Shown: one piece after another, positions 52,888-61,422 of the stretch
Layout: the number at the start of each line of letters is the position of its first letter
How positions within the stretch are numbered: position 1 is the first letter of the stretch
Assembly (NCBI RefSeq): GCF_900114085.1
Contig: NZ_FORU01000008.1
Location: forward strand, 62,001-126,000
Origin: Myroides guanonis
GTDB lineage: Bacteria; Bacteroidota; Bacteroidia; Flavobacteriales; Flavobacteriaceae
Direction of reading: 5' to 3'
DNA: 64,000 nt
Translations under genes and position numbers: made by a program
The notes under the pieces: model-generated
What the model saw: the letters and a program-made list of their open reading frames with translations, nothing else
What the model was told of the DNA's origin: nothing
The model's database searches: none

Positions 52888-53317
52888 CTGTCTTAGCAAT
52901 AACCGTTTTCATTTCACCAGCTGCGATTTTCTCTCCATTACAAAAGGTAGTGAGTTCTATTAAAGTCACTCCCAAGAATTCTTGAATAATTCTTCCGTGA
53001 GTAATAAGTTCTTCCCCAACTTTTGGAAGTCTATAAATGTCTATTTTCTTAATTGCTCCTATATAACCAGTAGGAGGTGTGAGCTTTTTTAGAAAATAAT
53101 CATATCCCGTATGTAAAGCTACCGTTTGAGCCATATGTTCAATTATTCCGCTTTCGTGCATATAATTATTAACAACTCCAATATTGTTGCTAGAAACGCT
53201 TAATCCGGCTTCTATTTCTGTTTCATTAAAACTATAAAGAGCATCTACCATAACCAAAGGAGCTCTTTGTGGTATTAGCTCTAAAACTGTAGTTCGTTCA
53301 ATTAATTCTTTCCTCAT
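52874..53317 (-). CDS. Hotdog dehydratase-like protein (second adjacent copy)
   Basis: A 147-residue FabZ-like hotdog protein: LIPQRAPLVMVDALYSFNE (Gln where FabZ has His in PHR), active-site region NNYMHESGIIEHMAQTVALH with the helix Glu retained and no GHFP block, then TGYIGAIKKIDIYRLPKVGE. It overlaps the 52429 gene by 14 bases and follows the DarB-like gene by 2 bases. Adjacent, overlapping, similar but unequal copies suggest a heterodimer. Confidence 0.87.
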   Translation of the reverse strand: MRKELIERTTVLELIPQRAPLVMVDALYSFNETEIEAGLSVSSNNIGVVNNYMHESGIIEHMAQTVALHTGYDYFLKKLTPPTGYIGAIKKIDIYRLPKVGEELITHGRIIQEFLGVTLIELTTFCNGEKIAAGEMKTVIAKTDESQ

Positions 53318-53319
53318 GA

Positions 53320-54450
53320 TTAAACTACTTTTAAATAAGCATAGGCATAAGAAAAACGTCCACTCTCAGGAACGGATAACAAAATGCGATCTCCTGATTT
53401 AAGCTTGCCTGAATGAAATAATTCATCCAACATCAAAAAGATAGAAGCAGATCCTACATTTCCAACGTGTTTCAAATTCATAAACCACTTTTCTTTTGGA
53501 ATCTCCAAACCTGCATCTTTAAACTTATTGTATAATGCATCCACAAAAAAATGTGAAGATACATGAGGTAAAAAGTAATCTATTTCGCTAACCTTTGTAT
53601 TGTTCTTCAACAACGCCGAAGCCATACTCTCAACTCCTTTATCTAAAATATTATCATTTAAGATTTTTACGTCTTGCTTTAGCGAAAATACCGATTCAGT
53701 TAACCATTCTGCAGTTGTAAATTCACTCCAAGGCTTAATCGTTCCATCTTCTAACTTATCTCCTCCTGCATACATACAAGCTTCTAATTCAAAAGCAAAT
53801 GAATAGAAATCCATCCATTCTATTTCTAATGAAGTAGTTTCTCTCGGTTTATTTTCCAGTAAAAAAGCACCACTACCGTCTGACAACATCCAACGTAAAA
53901 AATCCTTTTTAAAAGCTATGATTGGTGTTTCTTCTAGTTTTTTCAAATTGTGGACTTCTGCTTCAAAACGATTTGATTGCATCCATGTGGATACTCTCTC
54001 TGAACCTGTACAAACAGCATTCTCAGAATTTCCTGCTTTCACAGATAAATATCCGAATTTCAAAGCGTTCATTCCAGAACAACAAACACCAGATGAAGAA
54101 TTCAATTCTAATGATTTTGTCTTCATCAGTCCATGAACCATTGCTGCATGGGATGGAAGTAAGCTATCAGGTGTTGATGTTCCACAGGATAACACCTCAA
54201 TTGAAGACATGTCTAAATCTCCATCAAACAAGCCTTTAACTGCTTCTAAAGTTAATTGGGCGTTATTGTGTGTAACAACACCTTCTTTATTTAAAGCATA
54301 ATAACGGTTTTCAATTCCGTTATTTCGCAATACTATTCGTCTTGCCTTTGAAGCTTGTGAGTCAATTTTTCCCAAAACATCTTCCATTTCGTCATTTGAA
54401 ATAGGATTATTTGGTAAAAATTTAGAAACTTTAGTGATATAAACTTTTTC
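53320..54450 (-). CDS. darB: Beta-ketoacyl-ACP synthase III, DarB-like
   Basis: A 376-residue KAS III-fold enzyme starting at ATG 54450 (MEKVYITKVSKFLPNNPISN); the frame extends to a TTG within the darA region. The nucleophile is probably Cys125 in SSGVCCSGMNALKFGY; the His is in DYFLPHVSSHFF and the Asn in NLKHVGNVGSASIFLM. Together with DarA, DarB is known to condense two fatty-acyl-derived chains to the dialkylcyclohexanedione/resorcinol part of flexirubins. Adjacent to darA in the same order as in other flavobacteria. Confidence 0.92.
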   Translation of the reverse strand, partial: EKVYITKVSKFLPNNPISNDEMEDVLGKIDSQASKARRIVLRNNGIENRYYALNKEGVVTHNNAQLTLEAVKGLFDGDLDMSSIEVLSCGTSTPDSLLPSHAAMVHGLMKTKSLELNSSSGVCCSGMNALKFGYLSVKAGNSENAVCTGSERVSTWMQSNRFEAEVHNLKKLEETPIIAFKKDFLRWMLSDGSGAFLLENKPRETTSLEIEWMDFYSFAFELEACMYAGGDKLEDGTIKPWSEFTTAEWLTESVFSLKQDVKILNDNILDKGVESMASALLKNNTKVSEIDYFLPHVSSHFFVDALYNKFKDAGLEIPKEKWFMNLKHVGNVGSASIFLMLDELFHSGKLKSGDRILLSVPESGRFSYAYAYLKVV

Positions 54451-54457
54451 CATATTT

Positions 54458-55366
54458 TTATTTAACTCCTTCAAAATAAGTCTTATCCCTTCGGATTTTA
54501 TTATAATTTATTGGGTAAGTAATAAGGTGAATTAGATGTACAATTGGCGAAATAAGCCATATTGCAACAAGTAAATACACATTAAAACACTTTAATAAAA
54601 AAGACCTCTTCTCAGCTTTACTATTCAAAATAAGATTTGACCAAATAGAAAATAGTCTGTTTGCCTTCTTATCCATAGAAACTAAAAAGTGTCGTATTTC
54701 TACTGCTCCTTGAGCTACTAAATTTGTTTGTAATTCTATATAATCACCTGAATCTAAATGATTCTGTATTGTTCTTCCAAAACGAATACTGTCTTCAATT
54801 TCTTCAGGAGAAATACCTGGTTTTGGAAATATTCCGTATAATTTTCTTTGTAAGCCTGTAAACATCCAATCTACTATTGTTACAATACTTACAAGATTTA
54901 CATTTCTATCAACCAAAGCTATATTCCCTACTAAATTTCCTTTACACTGAATTAGTAATTCTTTCACTTTTTCTTGAGCCATTACCCACATATTCCTAGT
55001 ACCACTTATTGTAATAATAGGGGTGTCGCGTAATAACTGTTGCGCTATTTCACTCTTTAAAAATGAATTAATAGGAATAGAAGGGGTTAAATACCATACT
55101 TGGTATCCTAGAATAATAAGGTCGTATTTTTTGTTTAAAATAGAATCTTTAGGTGGTAAAAAAGGTTGTTCTAACTGTTTAAAAGATTCTGGAAAAACAC
55201 CAAAGAAATCCTCCTTCTTCCATGGAAACGGATATTCCTTTGTCATTTCAATCTCATAATAGTCAATCTCATATCTGCTAGAATCCTTTAAGGGTTCACA
55301 CACACGGTCTAGAACTTTTTTTAATTGCCCTGTTTGACTATAATAAACTACTAGTACACTTTTCAT
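54458..55366 (-). CDS. darA: Dialkylresorcinol condensing enzyme DarA-like
   Basis: A 302-residue protein with a flavodoxin-like N-terminal part (SVLVVYYSQTGQLKKVLDRV; YDLIILGYQVWYLTPSIPIN; ITISGTRNMWVMAQEKVKEL) and a hydrophobic C-terminal region (about 250-290). Gene families named DarA have this look and always neighbour DarB. It takes part in forming the dialkylresorcinol, probably at the membrane. It lies 7 bases upstream of darB and 11 bases downstream of the LPLAT gene. Confidence 0.92.
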   Translation of the reverse strand: MKSVLVVYYSQTGQLKKVLDRVCEPLKDSSRYEIDYYEIEMTKEYPFPWKKEDFFGVFPESFKQLEQPFLPPKDSILNKKYDLIILGYQVWYLTPSIPINSFLKSEIAQQLLRDTPIITISGTRNMWVMAQEKVKELLIQCKGNLVGNIALVDRNVNLVSIVTIVDWMFTGLQRKLYGIFPKPGISPEEIEDSIRFGRTIQNHLDSGDYIELQTNLVAQGAVEIRHFLVSMDKKANRLFSIWSNLILNSKAEKRSFLLKCFNVYLLVAIWLISPIVHLIHLITYPINYNKIRRDKTYFEGVK

Positions 55367-55377
55367 ATAAAATCCAT

Positions 55378-56265
55378 TTATTTACTCGCTTTTGGTTTCT
55401 CCCAAAAATCGTAGTAATTAAACCATTGCAATGGATATTTCTTTAATATATTCGTGACGCTTGAACAATATGATTCCAATAAATGCTGTGCATCTCTGTG
55501 TTTTACTGATACACGTCGTGTATATAAATGATAATGAAGATTCTTTTCTTTCATTACATAAACACAAGCAACTGGCACATTCATTCTCGACGCAATACTA
55601 AAAGGTCCTGCAGGAAATAATGCATCCTCTCCTAAAAAACTTGTTTTTAGTGTCTTATTTCCAGGAAAATATCTATCTCCAGTGAAGCATATAATTTCAT
55701 TGTTAGATAAGCAATTATTGATTTCAAAAATATGAGACAAATCATCCTTAACAACTATAAAGTTCAAATTCGTCTTAATAGAAATACTTTCAAAATAGTC
55801 TTTTATATGACTGTGCTCTCTATCGGTAGTAACCAAATGAATCTGTGACTTAAAATCAATATCTGCAAAGAAAAACTCAGCTACTTCAAAATTGCCAACA
55901 TGTGCACTTATTAAAATTGCTCCTTTTTTTTCTTCTAATAAATCTTTTAATATTTCAATACCGTCAAAATCGTAAGTATATCTATTTCTTAAACCAAGTG
56001 AAATTGCCGTCTTATCAATCAAAACTTGTCCGAATCTAAAATAACTACCGTAAACTAAAAATATCGATTTAAAGAAATTAAATCCTTGTCGTTTATGTAA
56101 ATAATAAAAAAGAGAACTATTAGATTTCCAAGCGGTTAAGGAATAATATAATGCAACAAAAACCAAAACACTATAAGCTATTCGTATGTTACATTTTTTA
56201 AGTAAAAAAACGAAAATCTTATACCCTAGTAGGTTTCCTTTTGATTTACCTTCCCATTGCGCCAT
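55378..56265 (-). CDS. Lipid A biosynthesis-type acyltransferase (LPLAT family)
   Basis: A 295-residue LpxL/HtrB-like acyltransferase with one N-terminal helix (YSVLVFVALYYSLTAW). The catalytic motif is AILISAHVGNFEVAEFF (HX4E, as in LpxL), followed by NNEIICFTGDRYFPGNKTLK and GEDALFPAGPFSIASRMNVP. Such enzymes transfer an acyl chain from ACP to a glycolipid. In flexirubin clusters one is thought to attach the polyene acid or build the lipid anchor; here the acceptor is unknown. 8 bases after the ACP gene. Confidence 0.9.
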   Translation of the reverse strand: MAQWEGKSKGNLLGYKIFVFLLKKCNIRIAYSVLVFVALYYSLTAWKSNSSLFYYLHKRQGFNFFKSIFLVYGSYFRFGQVLIDKTAISLGLRNRYTYDFDGIEILKDLLEEKKGAILISAHVGNFEVAEFFFADIDFKSQIHLVTTDREHSHIKDYFESISIKTNLNFIVVKDDLSHIFEINNCLSNNEIICFTGDRYFPGNKTLKTSFLGEDALFPAGPFSIASRMNVPVACVYVMKEKNLHYHLYTRRVSVKHRDAQHLLESYCSSVTNILKKYPLQWFNYYDFWEKPKASK

Positions 56266-56273
56266 GAATTCAT

Positions 56274-56522
56274 TTAGTTTTTAGACATTTTACGTTCTAT
56301 TAAATCGTAAAAATTTTGAAAAGTAACCAATTCTCTAAAATCAGCTTCTACTAATTTTACTCCAAAATTCGACTCTACTAAAACCACCAAATCAATATAG
56401 TCTAAACTATCTAAATCTAAACTCTCCTTAAGGTTATTATTTGCTTCAATAACCTCATTATCAACTTCAAACTCCTCTACTAAAATCTGATTAATTTTTT
56501 CTAAAATCTCTTCGTTATTCAT
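56274..56522 (-). CDS. Acyl carrier protein
   Basis: An 82-residue acyl carrier protein from the ATG at 56522 (MNNEEILEKINQILVEEFEV); the frame opens at a TTG overlapping the ketosynthase gene. The phosphopantetheine Ser is in ESLDLDSLDYIDLVVLVE. It differs clearly from the carrier at 46569, so the two may serve different arms of the pathway. Confidence 0.92.
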   Translation of the reverse strand: MNNEEILEKINQILVEEFEVDNEVIEANNNLKESLDLDSLDYIDLVVLVESNFGVKLVEADFRELVTFQNFYDLIERKMSKN

Positions 56523-56529
56523 CTTTAAT

Positions 56530-57750
56530 TTATATTTTTCCAACAATCAAGGCAGAATTCGTTCCACCAAATCCAAAAGAATTCGACAAATATATATCAA
56601 ATTTTTGTTCTAACGTTTCTTTAACAATATTTAAACGAGCCGAATCCTCATCAGCATTTTCAAAATTTTTATTAGCTGTAATAAAATTAGAATTCATCAT
56701 TAAGGTTGAATAGATAATTTCACTAGCTCCTGCCATCCAACATTCATGGCCTGTAAGTGATTTTGTCGAACTTACAAACGGATTAGAATCTTTAAAAACC
56801 TCATAGATTGCTTTTGCTTCATTTGCATCTCCTAAAGGTGTAGAAGTAGCGTGGGCATTTATGTATTTTATAGAAGCTACATCGATTCCTGCATCGGCTA
56901 TAGCTCTTCTCATAGCTGTTGCTGGTCCATCAACGTTTGGTGTTGAAATATGTCCTCCGTTAGAAGAAAATCCATACCCTAATACTTCTGCAACAATTGG
57001 TGCACCACGTCTTATAGCAGATTCATAACTTTCTAATATTAAAGTTGCTCCACCACCACTAGGAACCAATCCTGTTCTATCTCTGTCAAAAGGTCTTGAA
57101 GCTTTAGTTGGGTCTATTCCTTCCTCCGCAAAAACACCTAAACCATCAAAACTTGCCATAGCAAATGGATTAATTTCTTGAGCTCCTCCACAAATTATCA
57201 TGTCTTGCATCCCGCTCTTTATCAAGGTATATCCCAAACCTAAAGCATGTGACCCACTAGCACAAGCCGCGCTAATTGTCATATTTATTCCTCTTAATTT
57301 AAATATCGTGGATAAATTCATTGTTATTGTTGAATTCATCGATTTGAATATTGCACCTGATCCTATTAAAGAAGTATCTTTTTTATCTCTAAAAATATCT
57401 ACTGCTTCAACAACTGCTCTTGAAACACTGTCATTTCCATACAGTATTCCTACTTCATTATTTTCTAAAAAATCCATGGTTATACCAGCATTTTGCATCG
57501 CCTCCAAAGTAGCAACATAGGCATACTCAGTTTCTTCTCCAATGGACAATCTTTGTCTTCTGTTTAAAGTTGCCTTTAAATCAGGTCTTGGTACCATACC
57601 TGTAAAAGCAGATCTAAATCCTTGAATATGGCGTTCTTGATCATAAATAATCCCCGAAGTCCCTTTATAAAGTGATTGAGTGACATCTTCTATATTCAAA
57701 CCTAAGCAAGAATATATTCCCATACCAGTTATTACAACCCTTCTTTCCAT
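56530..57750 (-). CDS. Beta-ketoacyl-ACP synthase (FabB/FabF-like)
   Basis: A 406-residue condensing enzyme from the ATG at 57750 (MERRVVITGMGIYSCLGLNI); another ATG at 57783 would overlap fabG by 20 bases. Cys nucleophile in ISAACASGSHALGLGY, His in NAHATSTPLGD and SLTGHECWMAGASE, C-terminal SNSFGFGGTNSALIVGK. All catalytic residues are intact. The HATSTPLGD and LTGHECWMAGASE blocks are nearer to KAS I than KAS II. It lies beside FabG and an ACP. Confidence 0.94.
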   Translation of the reverse strand: MERRVVITGMGIYSCLGLNIEDVTQSLYKGTSGIIYDQERHIQGFRSAFTGMVPRPDLKATLNRRQRLSIGEETEYAYVATLEAMQNAGITMDFLENNEVGILYGNDSVSRAVVEAVDIFRDKKDTSLIGSGAIFKSMNSTITMNLSTIFKLRGINMTISAACASGSHALGLGYTLIKSGMQDMIICGGAQEINPFAMASFDGLGVFAEEGIDPTKASRPFDRDRTGLVPSGGGATLILESYESAIRRGAPIVAEVLGYGFSSNGGHISTPNVDGPATAMRRAIADAGIDVASIKYINAHATSTPLGDANEAKAIYEVFKDSNPFVSSTKSLTGHECWMAGASEIIYSTLMMNSNFITANKNFENADEDSARLNIVKETLEQKFDIYLSNSFGFGGTNSALIVGKI

Positions 57751-57763
57751 CTCATTATATTGT

Positions 57764-58495
57764 TTATGAATAAATTCCACCATTTATATTTATTACCTCA
57801 CCAGTAATATAACTAGCTTTATCCGAAGCTAAAAATCCTACTAATTCTGCTACTTCCTCTGCTTTACCAAAACGATTTGCAGGTATGATCTTGACCAATT
57901 CTTTGGTATCTAAACTCTCTGTCATATCCGTTTCTATAAAACCAGGAGCTACCGCATTCACAGTAATATTGCGTTTAGCTACTTCTTGTGCAAGTGATTT
58001 CGTTGCTCCTACTATAGCTGCTTTTGCTGCTGAATAATTGGTTTGGCCTGCTGTTCCTTTTAATCCTGATACCGAAACTATGTTAATTACACGTCCATAT
58101 CGATTTCTCAACATTTTTTGGATGAAGAATTGTGTAACACTGTAAAAGCCATTTAAACTAGTTTGAATGACTTTATTCCAATCTTCATAAGGCATCCACA
58201 TGAATAATCCATCTCTTGTTATACCAGCATTATTTACAACAACCTCTACAACTGCTTCAGGATTAGCTTCAACCCAACGACTTAAAACTTCGGTAACTTC
58301 TATATGATTGCTTACATCAAATGGAAGTATTTCTCCTGTTGCTCCTAAATCTTCAACTTCCTTTAAGGTTTCTAAGGCCTTTTCTTTATTAGATTGATAG
58401 TTTATTAATATATGATAATCTCTAGTTTGAGCTAATCGAAGACAAATAGCTTTTCCAATTCCTCTAGATCCTCCCGTTACTAATGCTACTTTCAT
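57764..58495 (-). CDS. fabG: 3-oxoacyl-ACP reductase
   Basis: A 243-residue short-chain dehydrogenase of the FabG type. VTGGSRGIGKAICLRLA binds NADPH; NNAGITRD, the catalytic Ser in VSVSGLKGTAGQTNYSAAKA with YSAAK, and the C-terminal GEVININGGIYS are as expected. It would reduce the 3-keto group in each polyene extension cycle. 4 bases from the ammonia-lyase gene, second gene of the operon. A housekeeping FabG probably exists elsewhere. Confidence 0.94.
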   Translation of the reverse strand: MKVALVTGGSRGIGKAICLRLAQTRDYHILINYQSNKEKALETLKEVEDLGATGEILPFDVSNHIEVTEVLSRWVEANPEAVVEVVVNNAGITRDGLFMWMPYEDWNKVIQTSLNGFYSVTQFFIQKMLRNRYGRVINIVSVSGLKGTAGQTNYSAAKAAIVGATKSLAQEVAKRNITVNAVAPGFIETDMTESLDTKELVKIIPANRFGKAEEVAELVGFLASDKASYITGEVININGGIYS

Positions 58496-58499
58496 ATTT

Positions 58500-60017
58500 C
58501 TAATTTTTTAAATAATCTTTGATTTCTTGAATATACGGATACATAATAAGATCTTCTTTAAACGCTGGTACTTTTGATCTCACTTCATTATACCATGCCA
58601 ATGTTGAAGTCGTTAATTTGTCCTTACAATCCAAATAATCAATTGCTTGCGCCAAAGTTATTAATTCAATCGCAAATACTTCAAAACAATTTTCTATCAC
58701 TTTATCACATAAAACAGCAGCATTCGTTCCCATACTAACAATATCTTGATTATCGTTGTTATTTGGAATGCTATGCACATACATAGAAGTTGATAATGCT
58801 TGACATTCTGCTGTGGTTGATGTTGCTGTAAATTGAGCTCCTTGCATTCCAAAATTAAAACCTAGCTTACCTAAATTAACAAATGGAGGTAATAACTCGT
58901 TGATTTTGGTGTTTAATAAATAGTTTAGTTGTCTTTCTGCCAACATAGCCATTCTAGTTACCACTAACTTCATCTTGTCCATTTCTAATGAGATGTAATC
59001 TCCATGGAAATTTCCTCCGTGATATACCTGCTTAGATTCAACATCTATTATTGGATTATCATTGGCTGAATTGATTTCGTTTTCCAATACTTTTTTCACT
59101 TCTAGAAGTGTATCGTGAACTGGTCCTAATATCTGAGGAATACATCTTATAGAATAATACTCTTGAACTTTATCTTTAAAAATAGCTTCTTGATTCGTTC
59201 CATTATAGAGATGTTCTTCACGTTTCTTAATCATTTTACTATCTGCTAAATGATTACGCATCAACTCTGCAATGTGTTGTTGCCCTTTATGCAATTTTGC
59301 TTGATTCAATTCTTTTGAAAAATGATCGTCATAAGCAGCTACTATTTCATTGATAGCACAAGCTATAGAAACAGACCAATTCATTAATTTATCTGCTTTG
59401 TACCAATTCAGTATTCCAATTCCCGTCATAACTGAGGTTCCATTCATCAATGAGATTCCTTCTCGTATATGAATTTCTATTGGTTTTAAATTCTCTAACT
59501 CAAAAACTTCTTTGGTACTTCTGCGATCCCCTTTATAAAAAACTTCTCCTTCTCCAATTAGAACTAATGCTAAATGTGCTAATTGAACTAAATCACCACT
59601 CGCACCAACACCACCATGAGAAAAAATTAATGGAGTAATTCTTCTATTTAAAAGTTCCTTCATCAATTGAATTACTTGGATATGAATTCCAGAATAACCC
59701 AAAGACAATGAATTTAAACGAGCTAGAATTGAAGCTCTAACCTGCTCTACTGATAATGGCTGACCTGTACCCGTCGAGTGACTCTTAATTAAATTATATT
59801 GAAGTTTTATGCACTCTTCATCTTGAATACGATATTGTGCCATAGGTCCAAACCCTGTATTCACACCATATATCACTTTATTTTTTGAAAAGTCGGAAAG
59901 AAAATTAAAACTGTCATCAACTCTTTTAATCAAACTATCTGACAAGGAGATTTCTTTATCTCCATTTAGAAAATTTATAAAATCTTCTAGTGATAAGTAA
60001 CTATTTAGTTTACTCAT
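58500..60017 (-). CDS. Aromatic amino acid (tyrosine) ammonia-lyase
   Basis: A 505-residue MIO-dependent HAL/PAL/TAL-family lyase. The cofactor-forming triad Ala139-Ser140-Gly141 sits in HGGVGASGDLVQLAHLAL. NTGFGPMAQYRI, LQYNLIKSHSTGTGQP and FGMQGAQFTATSTTAECQ are very close to what I recall of the Flavobacterium johnsoniae tyrosine ammonia-lyase. It would make 4-coumarate (or cinnamate) as the aryl starter of flexirubin. Tyrosine preference is inferred from that resemblance; histidine is unlikely given the cluster. First gene of the 22-gene operon, starting ATG 60017 within an 18-base palindrome. Confidence 0.92.
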   Translation of the reverse strand: MSKLNSYLSLEDFINFLNGDKEISLSDSLIKRVDDSFNFLSDFSKNKVIYGVNTGFGPMAQYRIQDEECIKLQYNLIKSHSTGTGQPLSVEQVRASILARLNSLSLGYSGIHIQVIQLMKELLNRRITPLIFSHGGVGASGDLVQLAHLALVLIGEGEVFYKGDRRSTKEVFELENLKPIEIHIREGISLMNGTSVMTGIGILNWYKADKLMNWSVSIACAINEIVAAYDDHFSKELNQAKLHKGQQHIAELMRNHLADSKMIKKREEHLYNGTNQEAIFKDKVQEYYSIRCIPQILGPVHDTLLEVKKVLENEINSANDNPIIDVESKQVYHGGNFHGDYISLEMDKMKLVVTRMAMLAERQLNYLLNTKINELLPPFVNLGKLGFNFGMQGAQFTATSTTAECQALSTSMYVHSIPNNNDNQDIVSMGTNAAVLCDKVIENCFEVFAIELITLAQAIDYLDCKDKLTTSTLAWYNEVRSKVPAFKEDLIMYPYIQEIKDYLKN

Positions 60018-60033
60018 TAATAGGCCTATTAAT
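60016..60033. repeat. 18-base perfect palindrome at the start of the ammonia-lyase gene
   Basis: ATTAATAGGCCTATTAAT is a perfect palindrome whose left end touches the ATG (complement at 60015-60017). It lies in the leader of the lyase mRNA and just before the -33 element of the opposite promoter. It could be an operator for a dimeric regulator or a hairpin that affects translation. Function is not shown. Confidence 0.6.
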
Positions 60034-60038
60034 TATTT

Positions 60039-60067
60039 TTGTATTTAGCTTATGTTATTTACATTTG
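60039..60067 (+). promoter_or_regulatory. Promoter of the halogenase-like gene
   Basis: TTG at 60039-60041, an 18-base spacer and TACATTTG at 60060-60067 form a good Bacteroidota-type promoter (TTG-N17 to 20-TAnnTTTG). The start point would be near 60073, giving a leader of about 50 bases to the ATG at 60123. The downstream half overlaps the inverted repeat ATTTGAC/GTCAAAT (60063-60069, 60085-60091). Confidence 0.6.
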
Positions 60068-60086
60068 ACGCAAATAAAATACGGGT

Positions 60087-60094
60087 CAAATTTA
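60087..60094 (-). promoter_or_regulatory. Putative -7 box of the flexirubin operon (ammonia-lyase side)
   Basis: On the minus strand TAAATTTG, matching TAnnTTTG, with a leader of about 65 bases to the lyase ATG. The matching -33 element is weak. Together with the promoter on the plus strand it forms a face-to-face divergent promoter pair, only about 19 bases between the two -7 boxes. Confidence 0.45.
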
Positions 60095-60122
60095 ATACTA
60101 TTAACATAATAATCACTATATA

Positions 60123-61364
60123 ATGGCAATTGAAAATATCGATGTCCTAATTATTGGCGCAGGACCATCTGGGAGTGTAGCAGCAAGTTACTTGCATAAA
60201 ATGGGGGTTTCTGTGAAAGTAGTGGAAAAAACAAAGTTTCCGAGAATTGTTGTTGGAGAAAGTTTAATTCCAAGAGTGATGGATAACTTTGACGAAGCTG
60301 GGCTATTACCTGCTTTATTGGAATATGATTTTCAAAAGAAAGAAGGTGCTCGCTTTATTCGCGGAAAACAAATCTGTCATTTTGATTTTAGTGATAAATT
60401 TTCTGAAGGTTGGGATTGGACTTGGCAGATTCCAAGGGCTGATTTTGACAAAGCTATTACAGATGAAATGCAACGAAAAGGAGTTGATATAGCCTTTGAA
60501 ACTGAAGTGTTAAATATTGATTTTGAAGGTACTAAATCCATAGTAACTGTTTCTGATATAAATGGTAATACAAGAACTATACATGCTAACTTTTTAATTG
60601 ACGCTAGTGGTTACGGAAGAGTAGTACCTAGACAACTAAAACTGGAGGCTAAATCAAAATTAAGTCCTCATTCAGCTATTTTTACTCATGTTGTAGATAC
60701 CAACCGACTAGAAGGAGAGGAGGGAACAATGATTTCCTTCGATATTCTAGAAACAACAGTGTGGTTATGGGTTATTCCCTTTTCTAATGGTAATACTAGT
60801 TTAGGTATCGTTGGACCAACGGATTATATAGATTCATTAGGAGACGATACAAGAGAAGCTTTACAGAAAGCTATTCAATTGTCGGACTTTTACATAAAGC
60901 GCTTTGGAGATATTCCTTTTATCTTCGAACCTAGAAAGCTGTCTAACTATTCTGTTAGTGTTGAAAAAATGTTTGGAAATGGATATGTTCTAACGGGAAA
61001 TAGTACTGAATTCTTAGATCCTGTATTTTCTTCAGGGGTTTGCTTTGCGACAGAATCAGGACTTTTAGCTGCAAAACTAGCTCACAAACAAATTCAGGGA
61101 ATAAACGTAGATTGGAAAGCAGAATATGCTGACTATATAAATGAAGGTATTGATGTTTTTACTACCTACATCAAAGAATGGTACACCGGAAATCTACAAG
61201 AATTGTTTTTCCATCAACCTGAAAATCCTGAGGTGAAAAGAAAAATATGTGCTGTTTTGGCAGGATATGTATGGGATAGAGAGAATCCTTTTGTTCTAAA
61301 ACACAATAGCGTTATTAAAAATATGGCTCATTTAATTAAAATGAATGACAATGATAATAAATAA
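60123..61364 (+). CDS. Flavin-dependent halogenase/monooxygenase-like protein
   Basis: A 413-residue FAD protein. The dinucleotide motif is GAGPSG (12-17), followed by EKTKFPRIVVGESLIPRVMD, the region typical of flavin-dependent halogenases and geranylgeranyl reductase-like enzymes. A lysine lies in FQKKEGARF (70-78), where many halogenases place the catalytic Lys. The halogenase signature WxWxIP appears as WLWVIP (214-219), and a similar WTWQIP at 99-104. Chlorinated flexirubins are known in this phylum, so ring halogenation is a possibility; hydroxylation is equally possible because related monooxygenases share these motifs. Divergent from the lyase operon, ends at a strong terminator. Confidence 0.85.
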   Translation: MAIENIDVLIIGAGPSGSVAASYLHKMGVSVKVVEKTKFPRIVVGESLIPRVMDNFDEAGLLPALLEYDFQKKEGARFIRGKQICHFDFSDKFSEGWDWTWQIPRADFDKAITDEMQRKGVDIAFETEVLNIDFEGTKSIVTVSDINGNTRTIHANFLIDASGYGRVVPRQLKLEAKSKLSPHSAIFTHVVDTNRLEGEEGTMISFDILETTVWLWVIPFSNGNTSLGIVGPTDYIDSLGDDTREALQKAIQLSDFYIKRFGDIPFIFEPRKLSNYSVSVEKMFGNGYVLTGNSTEFLDPVFSSGVCFATESGLLAAKLAHKQIQGINVDWKAEYADYINEGIDVFTTYIKEWYTGNLQELFFHQPENPEVKRKICAVLAGYVWDRENPFVLKHNSVIKNMAHLIKMNDNDNK

Positions 61365-61366
61365 AA

Positions 61367-61400
61367 AAAGCCCCCTTGAAATTATCAAGGGGGCTTTTTT
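61367..61400. terminator. Bidirectional terminator after the halogenase-like gene
   Basis: Inverted repeat GCCCCCTTGA / TCAAGGGGGC with a 5-base loop (61370-61394), A run on the left and T run on the right, so it serves both the rightward gene ending at 61364 and the leftward gene ending at 61423. Confidence 0.93.
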
Positions 61401-61422
61401 TATAATGTTTTCAATTTAAAAA

